Origin: Phallusia fumigata
Taxonomy: Eukaryota; Chordata; Ascidiacea; Phlebobranchia; Ascidiidae
Length of the DNA: 24,157 bases
Direction: 5' to 3'
Assembly: GCA_008931825.1 (NCBI GenBank)
Contig: QXVZ01015602.1
Span: forward strand, 1 to 24,157
This document shows, one piece after another, positions 1 through 9,269 of the stretch. A model generated the notes under the pieces. The model saw nothing but the letters and a program-made list of their open reading frames with translations. It was not told the origin of the DNA and ran no database searches. A program made the position numbers and the translations under genes. Within the stretch, counting starts at the first letter, position 1. The number at the start of each line of letters is the position of its first letter.

Positions 1-1519
1 GTTGTAGTCTGAGACACTGCGACACAGGTTAAATGTGTGATTTTTCTGCAATTTTTGCCGTTGTTTGTGATCACTGCACACATCTTGCATTGTGACCTGA
101 CATGTTGGGTAATTGCACGGCACGTAAGTAAAACGCGAACTTAAGCCCAAAGACACCGCAAACTAGTCAGCAGAATGTAAACTTGATTGCCCCACTTGAT
201 AATACAGCCATCATATTAATAGCTTCTCAAATGCAAACTGATACAAGTTTTTAATTTATGTCCGACAAAATCTTAAATGTGACATAGGATTACATAATGA
301 GTTTAACAAATTTCATGGTTATAGGAACTTTTTTGGTTGTGTAACTGCACCCTACGTAGTTTGCAAATATATGAAGTACGAAATTATTTCGACTGTATTG
401 TTGCTGCTCTTGTGTTTTGTTTCTTTCTGAACTCTTCAAATTTCGTTTTATTCAAAATATCTGCTACATGCTTCGTTCCTCGGAACAAAACAAGTAGTAA
501 CAACTACTGCCGACCAGCAAAGCGCTGCCAAATAAGCCGTTCCAAATTAATTGCCATTTTTGCACCCCAAGTAGTGCTGTATTACTGCCGTGAGTATAAA
601 CAAGACGAATAAAACTAAGAAGTTTGATAACGTTTAAGAAGATACAATCCAGTACTAGTTTGTAAAACATTGACAGCGTTTGTCGAAACGTAGAAAATGT
701 GTTTCACATAAGTACTGGCTTGTATCTTCTTATTGAGACTATTCAACACGGTGAATTGTGTACCTAGAATGATAGCAACGTTTAGTTTAAAGACAACTTT
801 TAATGGTACCTACAATTTCAAAGGGACACAATAGTCCCCTAGAAGTTGTCTTATTTAACGCTGCCTTTGCCAAGTAAAGCCGTTAAATATTTGTATTTTT
901 TTGCTGGATGCCACAAATTCCAGTTACATTTTAGCAACCCCTGTTGAAACAAAACTACCCGCAATAATTTTAGACGTTTTGGTTTCCATATGTTACCCTG
1001 CGATGGATATCAATTAGTATTTATTGCTTGTCGTGTATTGATATGTGCATCTGTTTGTAACAAATCTAACACCGCCACCCGCTGTACATAACAAGCAGTC
1101 AACCGTCTTATAACGCCGCTGATATGGTTTTGTGGTGCTTACCCTAACGTGAAAGCCGGTCTTCCATCCATTTCCTTGCTTTGTAGCTTTGTGGCGAAAT
1201 AAAACAGAGTTTGATTGTCGATTTTTTGGCATTTGGCGGGAGTTTTGGACAAGAGCAGATTTCGATTTAAAAAACTATAAACAAACAACATGCTGTGATG
1301 CAGGCTGGACCGAATAAAAACAATTAACACTTGTGACAGGAAAAGAAACCCCCCAAAAGATGTCTTTACAAAAACAAAGTCTGGGACGATGCATATCATA
1401 ATCAAACAATACTACCACTAGTGAAATTATGTTGCCGAATAATACATTTAAGTAGAAGAACGTGTCAAAATCAAGTTTTGCGTGAATCAAAACATTTTAA
1501 ACCAAGCAAATGTTGCATT

Positions 1520-1527
1520 TGACGTCA
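1520..1527. promoter_or_regulatory. Perfect CRE palindrome (TGACGTCA)
   Basis: The eight bases TGACGTCA form the full palindromic cAMP-response element bound by CREB/ATF bZIP factors. It lies about 730 bp upstream of the MON2 start, next to a slightly CpG-richer patch (about 1555-1590). Position and motif fit a promoter element. An 8-mer can also occur by chance, so function is inferred. Confidence 0.3.
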
Positions 1528-2228
1528 TCCTGACAACGTTTCAATTTTATGCTTCAACGCGTTTGGCCCCGTACCCATTAAAGCGTGACATGTTGTTTGC
1601 AAATTGTGCATTTCGGTGGATAATTACAAATGTGGAATAAGGTTGTTAGTAGTTTAAAAACTAATTAGGCCCATTGATTTGTGGACTTCTGTATTTTTGT
1701 TACTATTGAAATATTGCAACTATTTTACAGGTGATTTATACTGATTAAACCGCAATGAAAATTAACTAAAAGATTGCAAATTGAAGAACATTTTGACGAA
1801 AGTGGATGGCCAGCCTTAAAGCCTACATGCAGAAAGAAAGTATGCTTACAACTAACTTTTGCATAGTAGTAAAGATTAAATATGATCTACAATGTTATTT
1901 ATAGATGACTTCTATTTTTCCTGACCACAACTGCTAAGAATACTTAAGCACCCACCTGCAGTTTACAAAAGGTAATTTTTTGGCTAAATGTCAGTCGACA
2001 GTAATTTATGTAGCCACGTGTATGTTTGTGTGGTACACTAATTGCAAAAAACTCGTTTTCACATGGCAAAAAATAGTTTAAAAATGTTTAAACAGCAGGT
2101 CTTTATTTCAGTAGTTAATTGGGGAAATGACTACAGCCCACTAGTATCATATTTGTCCATATTCTTTGTCTGTCGCCCCTTAACTAATAACATCAAGTAT
2201 ATTGATTTGAGCGTCACCTAACCTAAAA

Positions 2229-2250
2229 TTTTTTTTCGGCATCCCATTAG
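2229..2250 (+). promoter_or_regulatory. 3' splice acceptor just before MON2 ATG (trans-splice or 5'-UTR intron)
   Basis: A T-rich tract runs into CCCATTAG, with the AG at 2249-2250, only six bases before the ATG at 2257. This is a good 3' splice site with almost no 5' UTR after it. In tunicates such sites commonly receive a short spliced leader in trans. An ordinary 5'-UTR intron with an upstream non-coding exon would look the same. No upstream exon was identified. Confidence 0.45.
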
Positions 2251-2256
2251 GCTACC

Positions 2257-5200
2257 ATGGCATCCAGTCGTGAAAAACGTTTAATTGAAGACCTTCAAGC
2301 GGACTTGCGGATGTTGTCGAATGAAACGAAGCGTCGCTACCCTCCGGTAAAAGAAGCTGCTGAATCTGCAATCATGAAAATCAGGACAAGTCTGCCACCC
2401 ACAGGGAAAAACATTAGTGGTGAAAAGATAATCATCTCGCTGCGAGAGTCATGCAATGATATAATGCAGCCATTCATTATGGGCTGTGACACCAGAAGTT
2501 TGCCCATCGTGCAACTGTGCTTGACAGCTATTCAAAGGATTGTTACCCATGAAATTGCAGATGGAATGCTGTCCAAAACGATAGTAGAAATTTTGGTACA
2601 AATCTATGAACAGGGCATCGATGAGCTTCAATTGAGACTGTTGCAGACTGTGATTGTCTTGGCTACATCGAAGTCATGTGCATTGAGAGGGCAGCCTTTG
2701 GCAAAAGCAATTGGCCTTTGTTTTAGATTGCACTTTACCAAAAACGAAGTAACAAACAACACTGCAGAGGCAACTGTTCGACAGGTTGTATCGCTTGTTT
2801 TTGAGAGAGTGCTCGAGGAAGACATCTCCAAAGGAACTGGAGACTGCATTACTGAAGATTATCTCCCCGCATCTGGCTCAAACAAGTTTGCTGCACCGGA
2901 GTGTTTAACCCCCAATGTTGAGGATGCCTACTACCTATTTCAGGACATATGTCAACTTGTAAATCGCGATAGTCCTCGATGGCTGGTTGGCATTACAGAA
3001 ATGACAAGCACATTTGGGTTGGAATTGCTTGAAAGTGTTCTAATCGACAACGAGGACATCTTCAAAAAGCATCCAGAATTTAAGTTTCTTCTGAAGGACA
3101 GAGTATGTGCACTTGTAATTAGACTTTTTTCACCAAACATTAAACACAGACAAGGAGCCCCACCCCCTCCATCTGGTTCAAGTCACCCAATGAACAAGGA
3201 TAAACCATTCTTTCCGATATCAATGAGGTTGCTTAGAGTGGTATCAATCCTGCTGAAAAAGTATCATAGTCTTCTTGTGACAGAAAGTGAAATCTTTCTT
3301 TCACTACTTATTAAATTTTTGGACACTGACAAACCTAGTTGGCAGCGGGCACTTGCAATTGAGGTAATTTCTCAACTGTGTGCACAGCCAAAGTTGCTGA
3401 AATCATTTTGTATGTCATATGACATGCAGCCCCACAGTACAAAAATCTTTCACAATCTTGTGTCCTCTTTGGGTTCGTTTATTCAAAACATTTTTATTCA
3501 AGCTCAATCAATGCCAAGTAACCTACAGACTGGACAACAAGACTCCCAAAATGGTTCCTCCAATGGAATGACAACACAGCTGAATTTCGAGTACCATGGG
3601 ATGATCCTACCACTGGTGTCACTTCCCACTGGGACTTCTAACAGTATTAAACACATGTACCTAGAAATGCTGGAAAAGGCACAACCTCCAGCAGTACCAG
3701 AGGGCTACGTACTCACAATGGCCTACACCTCAATGTTGGACTTGATAAAAGGACTTACTGCTCTAATTGACAATGATTTGGCAGATGACACAGCAAATGT
3801 AAATCCTCAAATAAGCTCTCCCATTGCTGTACTCGAGGAAATGGTGAATTCATCATGGTGTATAATGTTATCAGTGTTATCCTTGCTGCTGGACGCTAGC
3901 ACAGATGAAAGCTGCACAGAAAGTATTTTGAAATGCATTGAATCCTGTGCGGGCATTTGTGGCCACTTAAAGTTAAACTCAGCGAGAGATGCTTTCATAA
4001 TAGTACTTTGCAAGGCCTCCTTGCCTTTGCACTATGTCATACCTGTGCTGGTTTCATCCATGCCACGGTTGCCCAGCAAAATATTTATTGCACAAAACAA
4101 TGAGCTAAATTCCAGTGAACAGCAACAGGTAGTAGCTGTCGGCCAATCCCTGCCAAACAGTGGCGGCCCAATGCCAGCTGGATGTAGCTCAGTGTCGCTG
4201 ACTGCAAAAAATGTGCAATGCATGCGCACCATTCTGAACCTTGCTCATTGCCATGGAGCACACATGAACACTGCTTGGCAACTCTTGTTAACTACCTTAC
4301 AACATTTGGTGTGGATTTTGGGCCTTAAACCAACCACCAATGGACAGTTAAAACCTAGTTCAAGGCCAAGTGGTGATGGTAACACAACCCCTACTAATAC
4401 TGTGCTAACAACGGCAGTCCTTGGTGACTTGCCAGTTTTGTCGAATATGCTGACACGTCTGTTTGAAGCATCACAAAACTTGGATGATGTTGCACTTCAT
4501 CATCTGATCAATGCCCTTTGTTCCTTGTCAATTGAGGCAATGGATACTGCCTACAACAATGCAGTGAAGGAACCAAGTTTGTTTGCAGTAGCCAAACTGA
4601 TGGAAACTGGATTGGTAAACATGGACCGTATTGAAATTCTTTGGAGGCCAGTGACCGGTCATTTGCTGGAAGTTTGTCAACATCCAAATGTTGTTCTACG
4701 CGAGTGGGGAGCAGAAGGAGTTACTGCGCTAGTAAAGGCTGCATTAAAGCATTACCATGGTGAAAAACTGAGAAACAATCCTCGGCTGTTGCACATGTTT
4801 CTGTTGCCTTTGAAAGAAGTTTGTACAGTGGCCCATTTTGATGTGCGCCAAAAACAACTCGATGGAATCCTTCAGATTCTTAACAGCTGTGGTGATTCCC
4901 TCTCTGCTGGCTGGTCTGACATTCTGGATATCATAAGCTCAGCAACTGATAATACTTCTGAAAGTCTTGTGCGATTAGGTTTCCGTAGTGTCCAACTGGT
5001 AATTTCTGATTACATGGTGGCTTTGCCTGTAACTTCTTTGCCACAGTGTATCGAAGTTGTAGCCCGATACGCAGCCCAAGTCCCTGATTTTAACATCAGT
5101 CTCACTGCTATTGGCTTGCTATGGAGCATGTCTGATTACATGAACCAGAATAAAGAAAGGATCAATGCTGCACTAAGCTCTCTGGGAGAGTCGGATGATG

Positions 5201-7128
5201 TCAAAACACAATCCACAGGGGATGTTTTATGGATGGACTTGTTCTCAAAAATGGGGCAACTGTGTGTGGATCCAAGACCGGCAATTCGCAAAAGTGCAGG
5301 GCAAACTTTATTTTCCACCATATCAGCTCACTGGAGTACGCTCTCGGAACCAACATGGAAAGAGCTTATCTGGCAAGTGCTGTTTCCCTTAATGGACGAA
5401 GTGCAAAAGCAGTGCACAAATGCACCTCGTGACAGAAACAAACCCGCTGAAACCAACATTCTAATGCATCATTCTCGTGATACTGAGGAAAAGCAATGGC
5501 AAGAAACAAGTGTACTAACGCTAGCTGGAATTGCGCGAGTCTTCAAAACCAAGCGCGATGTCTTGACGGTGATGGATGACTTTGATTGTGCATGGACTCG
5601 AGTTCTGGATTACATCTACAATGCTGCAATCAGCAGCAACCCTGAAGTTTCACGTTCAGCCTTGTGCAGTTTTGAGGAAATTCTTAACCCTTCTGATAAC
5701 TGCGATGTAGCAGATGCTACCACAGCTTCAAGAAAAGCATGGGAGGTTTGGTGCAATATTGGCAAAAAAGTAACGATTCCTCCCCCACCAGGGCAATTGG
5801 CACCAGAAGAAATGCTTACTCAAGCCTACTTAACTTCCTATACACAGCTGTTCCCAACTTTACATAAAAATCTCCAGGACAATTTCACCACCAGTGATTT
5901 CAAACAGTTGTCTCAAATATTACATGGATCTGTATGTATTCCAGTGCGCTCAGACTCTACTGCATTTGTAATGCCTACTTCAAGTGAAATTCTAACACCG
6001 CTACAGATGACCGTCGTTAACGCTGTGGACTTGGTGCAAAAAACTGTTTCCCCACAATCTGAAATCACAATGTATCCAGCAGTCTTTGACTTCTTACTGT
6101 CCATTGTGGAGTTTGCCTCAAGTCCACCAACGTATGGGGATATTAAAAACCACACTGGGCCACCAGACAAAACCAAGTATGTTTGCATCAACTATGTGGC
6201 CTTTGCTGAATACTGCATGAGGGTTGTGGTTGATTTGTACCAGATAACAGCTTGCCACAAGGGTGTCATTCGACATGCTATTCTGACATTAATTGTGAAG
6301 ACTTTAAGAGTCCCTATCAAAAAGAAACACAACAGCAAATCAAACAGCACTTGGCAGTTAGCTGTTAATGCCTTTATGAAGGTTCTACAAGCAGGAATGC
6401 CTGTCGCCAGGCAACACTCACAGGCATCCATGTTCGATTCTCTTTGGGATGAGGTTTCTGGGTGCATGGAAGATTTTCTGTTTCCTGTAACTCCCTTGCC
6501 AACAACTGTGTCTGCAGAAGACCACAAGAAGCACGAAGCGTTCGACATCCTTCTCATTGAACTGATTCGCAATGAGATCTTACCTTACAGTTCTGCATTT
6601 CCGAAAAACTTTTTATCTCGTATTGTTGCAATGCTTAACAAAGGCTCGATACCGCTTTCTACCAGAGACATTGACATTAATGCAGGAACTGAGCGTGATC
6701 GAGATGAATTGAGCAAACAATGCTTTAGCACTTTGTTCCAGTTTTCAATGCTCCCTGCTGCCAATGGCAATGCCAGCAGCTCCGAAGAGGAAAAAATGGC
6801 TGAAATTAATGAAGTTACAGTCACAAGTCTTGTGCAAAGGTGCAGAAGTGCACTCACTCAATACATCAGCTCGGACAGACTCAAAACTCATTATCCAATG
6901 TCCGAGGCTCAACTTAGTGAAGTTATGTTTGCACTGAAGGCAGTAGATGCACTGCTGCATAGTTTGAAGAAGTCCCACAAACAAATAGACAAAACACTGT
7001 GGAACCACATCTTGGACATTTACCCTGTGCTTGTTGAATGTATACCAACCTCATCGCCTGAGGTTAGAAAGAGTGTGGCACAAGTAATGGGGAGATTTCA
7101 AACTTTTCTGTCCTTGGATAATGTGTAG
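2257..7128 (+). CDS. MON2: MON2 homologue, Arf-GEF-related Golgi/endosome traffic regulator (single exon)
   Basis: MON2 is a large peripheral protein of the trans-Golgi/endosome, related to the BIG/GBF Arf exchange factors but lacking the catalytic Sec7 domain. It scaffolds retrograde and endosome-to-Golgi transport with Dopey and a flippase. The reading frame gives 1,623 residues against about 1,700 in vertebrates. The N-terminal 200 residues resemble the DCB dimerisation domain (early segments SREKRLIEDLQADLR and QLRLLQTVIVLATS). A HUS-like segment follows to about residue 450, with a PPPP linker near 302-305. The rest is helical, HEAT-like Mon2 C-terminal sequence with a second PPPP near 1177. 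The ATG has a good context (ACCATGG) and sits just after a splice-acceptor-like AG. The odd feature is that all 4.87 kb is one exon, whereas vertebrate MON2 has dozens. No frameshift or internal stop is present, so the gene looks functional. Identification is by recognition, not by search. Confidence 0.93.
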   Translation: MASSREKRLIEDLQADLRMLSNETKRRYPPVKEAAESAIMKIRTSLPPTGKNISGEKIIISLRESCNDIMQPFIMGCDTRSLPIVQLCLTAIQRIVTHEIADGMLSKTIVEILVQIYEQGIDELQLRLLQTVIVLATSKSCALRGQPLAKAIGLCFRLHFTKNEVTNNTAEATVRQVVSLVFERVLEEDISKGTGDCITEDYLPASGSNKFAAPECLTPNVEDAYYLFQDICQLVNRDSPRWLVGITEMTSTFGLELLESVLIDNEDIFKKHPEFKFLLKDRVCALVIRLFSPNIKHRQGAPPPPSGSSHPMNKDKPFFPISMRLLRVVSILLKKYHSLLVTESEIFLSLLIKFLDTDKPSWQRALAIEVISQLCAQPKLLKSFCMSYDMQPHSTKIFHNLVSSLGSFIQNIFIQAQSMPSNLQTGQQDSQNGSSNGMTTQLNFEYHGMILPLVSLPTGTSNSIKHMYLEMLEKAQPPAVPEGYVLTMAYTSMLDLIKGLTALIDNDLADDTANVNPQISSPIAVLEEMVNSSWCIMLSVLSLLLDASTDESCTESILKCIESCAGICGHLKLNSARDAFIIVLCKASLPLHYVIPVLVSSMPRLPSKIFIAQNNELNSSEQQQVVAVGQSLPNSGGPMPAGCSSVSLTAKNVQCMRTILNLAHCHGAHMNTAWQLLLTTLQHLVWILGLKPTTNGQLKPSSRPSGDGNTTPTNTVLTTAVLGDLPVLSNMLTRLFEASQNLDDVALHHLINALCSLSIEAMDTAYNNAVKEPSLFAVAKLMETGLVNMDRIEILWRPVTGHLLEVCQHPNVVLREWGAEGVTALVKAALKHYHGEKLRNNPRLLHMFLLPLKEVCTVAHFDVRQKQLDGILQILNSCGDSLSAGWSDILDIISSATDNTSESLVRLGFRSVQLVISDYMVALPVTSLPQCIEVVARYAAQVPDFNISLTAIGLLWSMSDYMNQNKERINAALSSLGESDDVKTQSTGDVLWMDLFSKMGQLCVDPRPAIRKSAGQTLFSTISAHWSTLSEPTWKELIWQVLFPLMDEVQKQCTNAPRDRNKPAETNILMHHSRDTEEKQWQETSVLTLAGIARVFKTKRDVLTVMDDFDCAWTRVLDYIYNAAISSNPEVSRSALCSFEEILNPSDNCDVADATTASRKAWEVWCNIGKKVTIPPPPGQLAPEEMLTQAYLTSYTQLFPTLHKNLQDNFTTSDFKQLSQILHGSVCIPVRSDSTAFVMPTSSEILTPLQMTVVNAVDLVQKTVSPQSEITMYPAVFDFLLSIVEFASSPPTYGDIKNHTGPPDKTKYVCINYVAFAEYCMRVVVDLYQITACHKGVIRHAILTLIVKTLRVPIKKKHNSKSNSTWQLAVNAFMKVLQAGMPVARQHSQASMFDSLWDEVSGCMEDFLFPVTPLPTTVSAEDHKKHEAFDILLIELIRNEILPYSSAFPKNFLSRIVAMLNKGSIPLSTRDIDINAGTERDRDELSKQCFSTLFQFSMLPAANGNASSSEEEKMAEINEVTVTSLVQRCRSALTQYISSDRLKTHYPMSEAQLSEVMFALKAVDALLHSLKKSHKQIDKTLWNHILDIYPVLVECIPTSSPEVRKSVAQVMGRFQTFLSLDNV

Positions 7129-7930
7129 ATTGTTAGTTAACAGTGCAATGGAATTTTTGTAGTCCTTTTATAGTTCCGCTTGTATTGTACCTTAAATAAT
7201 GTAAGAAATAGCAACACTTAACAATAATTTTTTCAAACAAGTTTGCAGCCACCATTTTTTTTTTTAAATTGTGGCAAAACAATGTGTGGATGTCCATATG
7301 GTAGAATTTTTTTGAGTCATTTCTAAAATACATCCAAATTGGTTTCCATCTTCTTTCTACAAAACTATGTGTTACATTTAAATATTCTAGAGGTGCCAAG
7401 AAATTTTTGCAAGGCAACACTGCTTGCACTTCGTTGTAAAATTACTTTTGTAAACAGTCAACACACTGTTTTTTATGCTACCTTACAGAATATTGTATCA
7501 AGGTAAAAAAAACTTCCCAGTTTAAACGTAACACACATTATGCTACCATATTTCAAACCCTATGTGACATGTATTAACGGTGGTGGTGTGTTTAATCAGC
7601 TTTTATTTGTAAATATGCTCAAATCTGGCTCATACGCATATTTTAACCTTAACTTTTCAGGTGAACAGTAATACATTTTCAGCCAAATTCAGTTATTTTT
7701 AAGGAATGAAAATTTAAAAAAGTTCATTGGTTTTGTTGCACTGCTGTCATTATTTATTTCTATTGGTCTGCACATAGATGCCCATTCTGCTTACAGTTGC
7801 ATGTAGTTCTCCTATGTCAGCTTTCATGTCATGTATTATTTGTACTTCCATTTAAGTATATGACAAAGGATATTAAGCCTTGTTTCCCTATTAAATACAT
7901 TGTACTGTACTGTTTCTTTAAAATCTAAAA
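7129..7930 (+). other. MON2 3' UTR and flank
   Basis: This is AT-rich sequence with T-runs and no coding potential that I recognise. It most likely holds the MON2 3' UTR. No genomic poly(A) tract or obvious target-site duplication is seen at its end, which would have pointed to a recent retrocopy. Confidence 0.5.
7890..7895 (+). terminator. Candidate MON2 polyadenylation signal (ATTAAA)
   Basis: ATTAAA is followed by a TGT-rich stretch, about 760 bases after the MON2 stop. No canonical AATAAA was noticed on the plus strand between the stop and this point. A weaker site nearer the stop could be used instead. Confidence 0.35.
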
Positions 7931-8012
7931 CAAGGGTGTTTAACCTGTGGGTCGTGACCCACATAGGGGTCACAAGTACTTTTTGTAGGGGTCGCAAGCA
8001 ACGGGTGCATTT
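7931..8012. mobile_element. hAT-like transposon terminal remnant
   Basis: The stretch begins CAAGGGTGTTTAACCTGTGG and continues with GTCGTGACCCACA and a second GGGGTC. This is the style of the subterminal sequence of many animal hAT elements (CAGNGGTTNNNAACC followed by GGGTCGCGACCC). A perfect palindrome with 7-bp arms (GTGGGTC/GACCCAC) lies at 7947-7962. No opposite end or target-site duplication was found, so this is a degenerate single end. Confidence 0.4.
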
Positions 8013-8183
8013 TCACAAAAACATTTTTGAGCGACTCTTTTACCAAGACCTATTAAATATCCCTTTGGAGAGAATTTTCTCTCTCTTTGTGACGTAACAA
8101 TCTTTTACGCCTTATTACTTTGACCACCAGTTTTCTGAGATTTATGGCTGCTAAAAAGCCTAAATCCAAAATAGGGAGAGCTG

Positions 8184-8189
8184 TTTATT
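8184..8189 (-). terminator. Candidate POLR2L polyadenylation signal (AATAAA on minus strand)
   Basis: TTTATT on the plus strand reads AATAAA on the minus strand, 127 bases past the POLR2L stop. It faces the end of MON2, so the two genes would end tail to tail. Confidence 0.5.
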
Positions 8190-8315
8190 TGCTGATTCTG
8201 GTAGTGAACTAAACAACAGGAAAATGGTAAAAACAATCTTATTTACATCCAGCAGCAATCAAGCTACATCACTGAACAGCGTAGCAATGAAAAACAAGTT
8301 TAGCATGAGCAGTTA

Positions 8316-8876
<561 letters not shown>

Positions 8877-8880
8877 TTTA

Positions 8881-8901
8881 CTTGAAAGTAATTAAAATCT
8901 A
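8881..8901 (-). promoter_or_regulatory. 3' splice acceptor just before POLR2L ATG
   Basis: Read on the minus strand, TTTTAATTACTTTCAAG ends at 8881, with only four bases (TAAA) before the ATG at 8876. This is a convincing 3' splice site. It fits a spliced-leader acceptor, or an intron in the 5' UTR. Confidence 0.45.
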
Positions 8902-9269
8902 GTCCTTTTCAGCAAATACTTTCTACAACCAACAGCATTGAATAAATAAACATCCTAACAAACTAACGTGCACTAATTCCGTCATATCGAATGATCGGAG
9001 AGATTTGTTTCGTATCGTTTATTTTATTTATATTGTTTTACAAAAATGGTAAACACAAATCTATGTTAAATAAAGCATGGAACAAGTTAAATATTGATAG
9101 ATTTCGTTTTTTATCTTTAACTGTTATAAGAAAAGACAAAATACATTTCGAAAATTGCACAAACGCTTCGCTCATTACATGTAAAAAATCCGCGAAAATA
9201 TTGTGAAGAATTGAGTTAATTGGTCAATTGACTGAGGGTTTTTGAGGTGAGTACAAACTAAACCGAGCA
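8882..9269. promoter_or_regulatory. Shared intergenic region between POLR2L (-) and ASH2L (+), probable bidirectional promoter
   Basis: The two start codons are 393 bases apart and point away from each other, so both promoters must share this interval unless transcripts start further away. It is AT-rich, with no clear TATA box or CpG island. A strong donor-like GAG|GTGAGT occurs at 9244-9252, 18 bases before the ASH2L ATG. It could mark a non-coding exon or be chance. No ASH2L winged-helix or zinc-finger coding sequence is visible here. Confidence 0.4.

Larger units (their letters stand above)
1..2250. other. Upstream non-coding region of MON2, no gene recognised
   Basis: I see no conserved coding exon here on either strand. 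The open frames are short, have no family resemblance, and read like chance in AT-rich DNA. One minus-strand frame ends at a plausible splice donor (AGG followed by GTAAGC, near 1143-1134), but its peptide matches nothing I know. The stretch probably contains the MON2 promoter and possibly the flank of a gene beyond the left edge. Confidence 0.5.

Noticed and set aside
1014..1232. Minus-strand frame ending near a GTAAGC donor
   Set aside because: The peptide is unlike any known family, and no second exon is seen toward the left edge. Too weak to call a gene.
6192..6572. 126-codon minus-strand ORF inside MON2
   Set aside because: It is antisense to well-conserved MON2 coding sequence. It is a shadow frame without its own signals.
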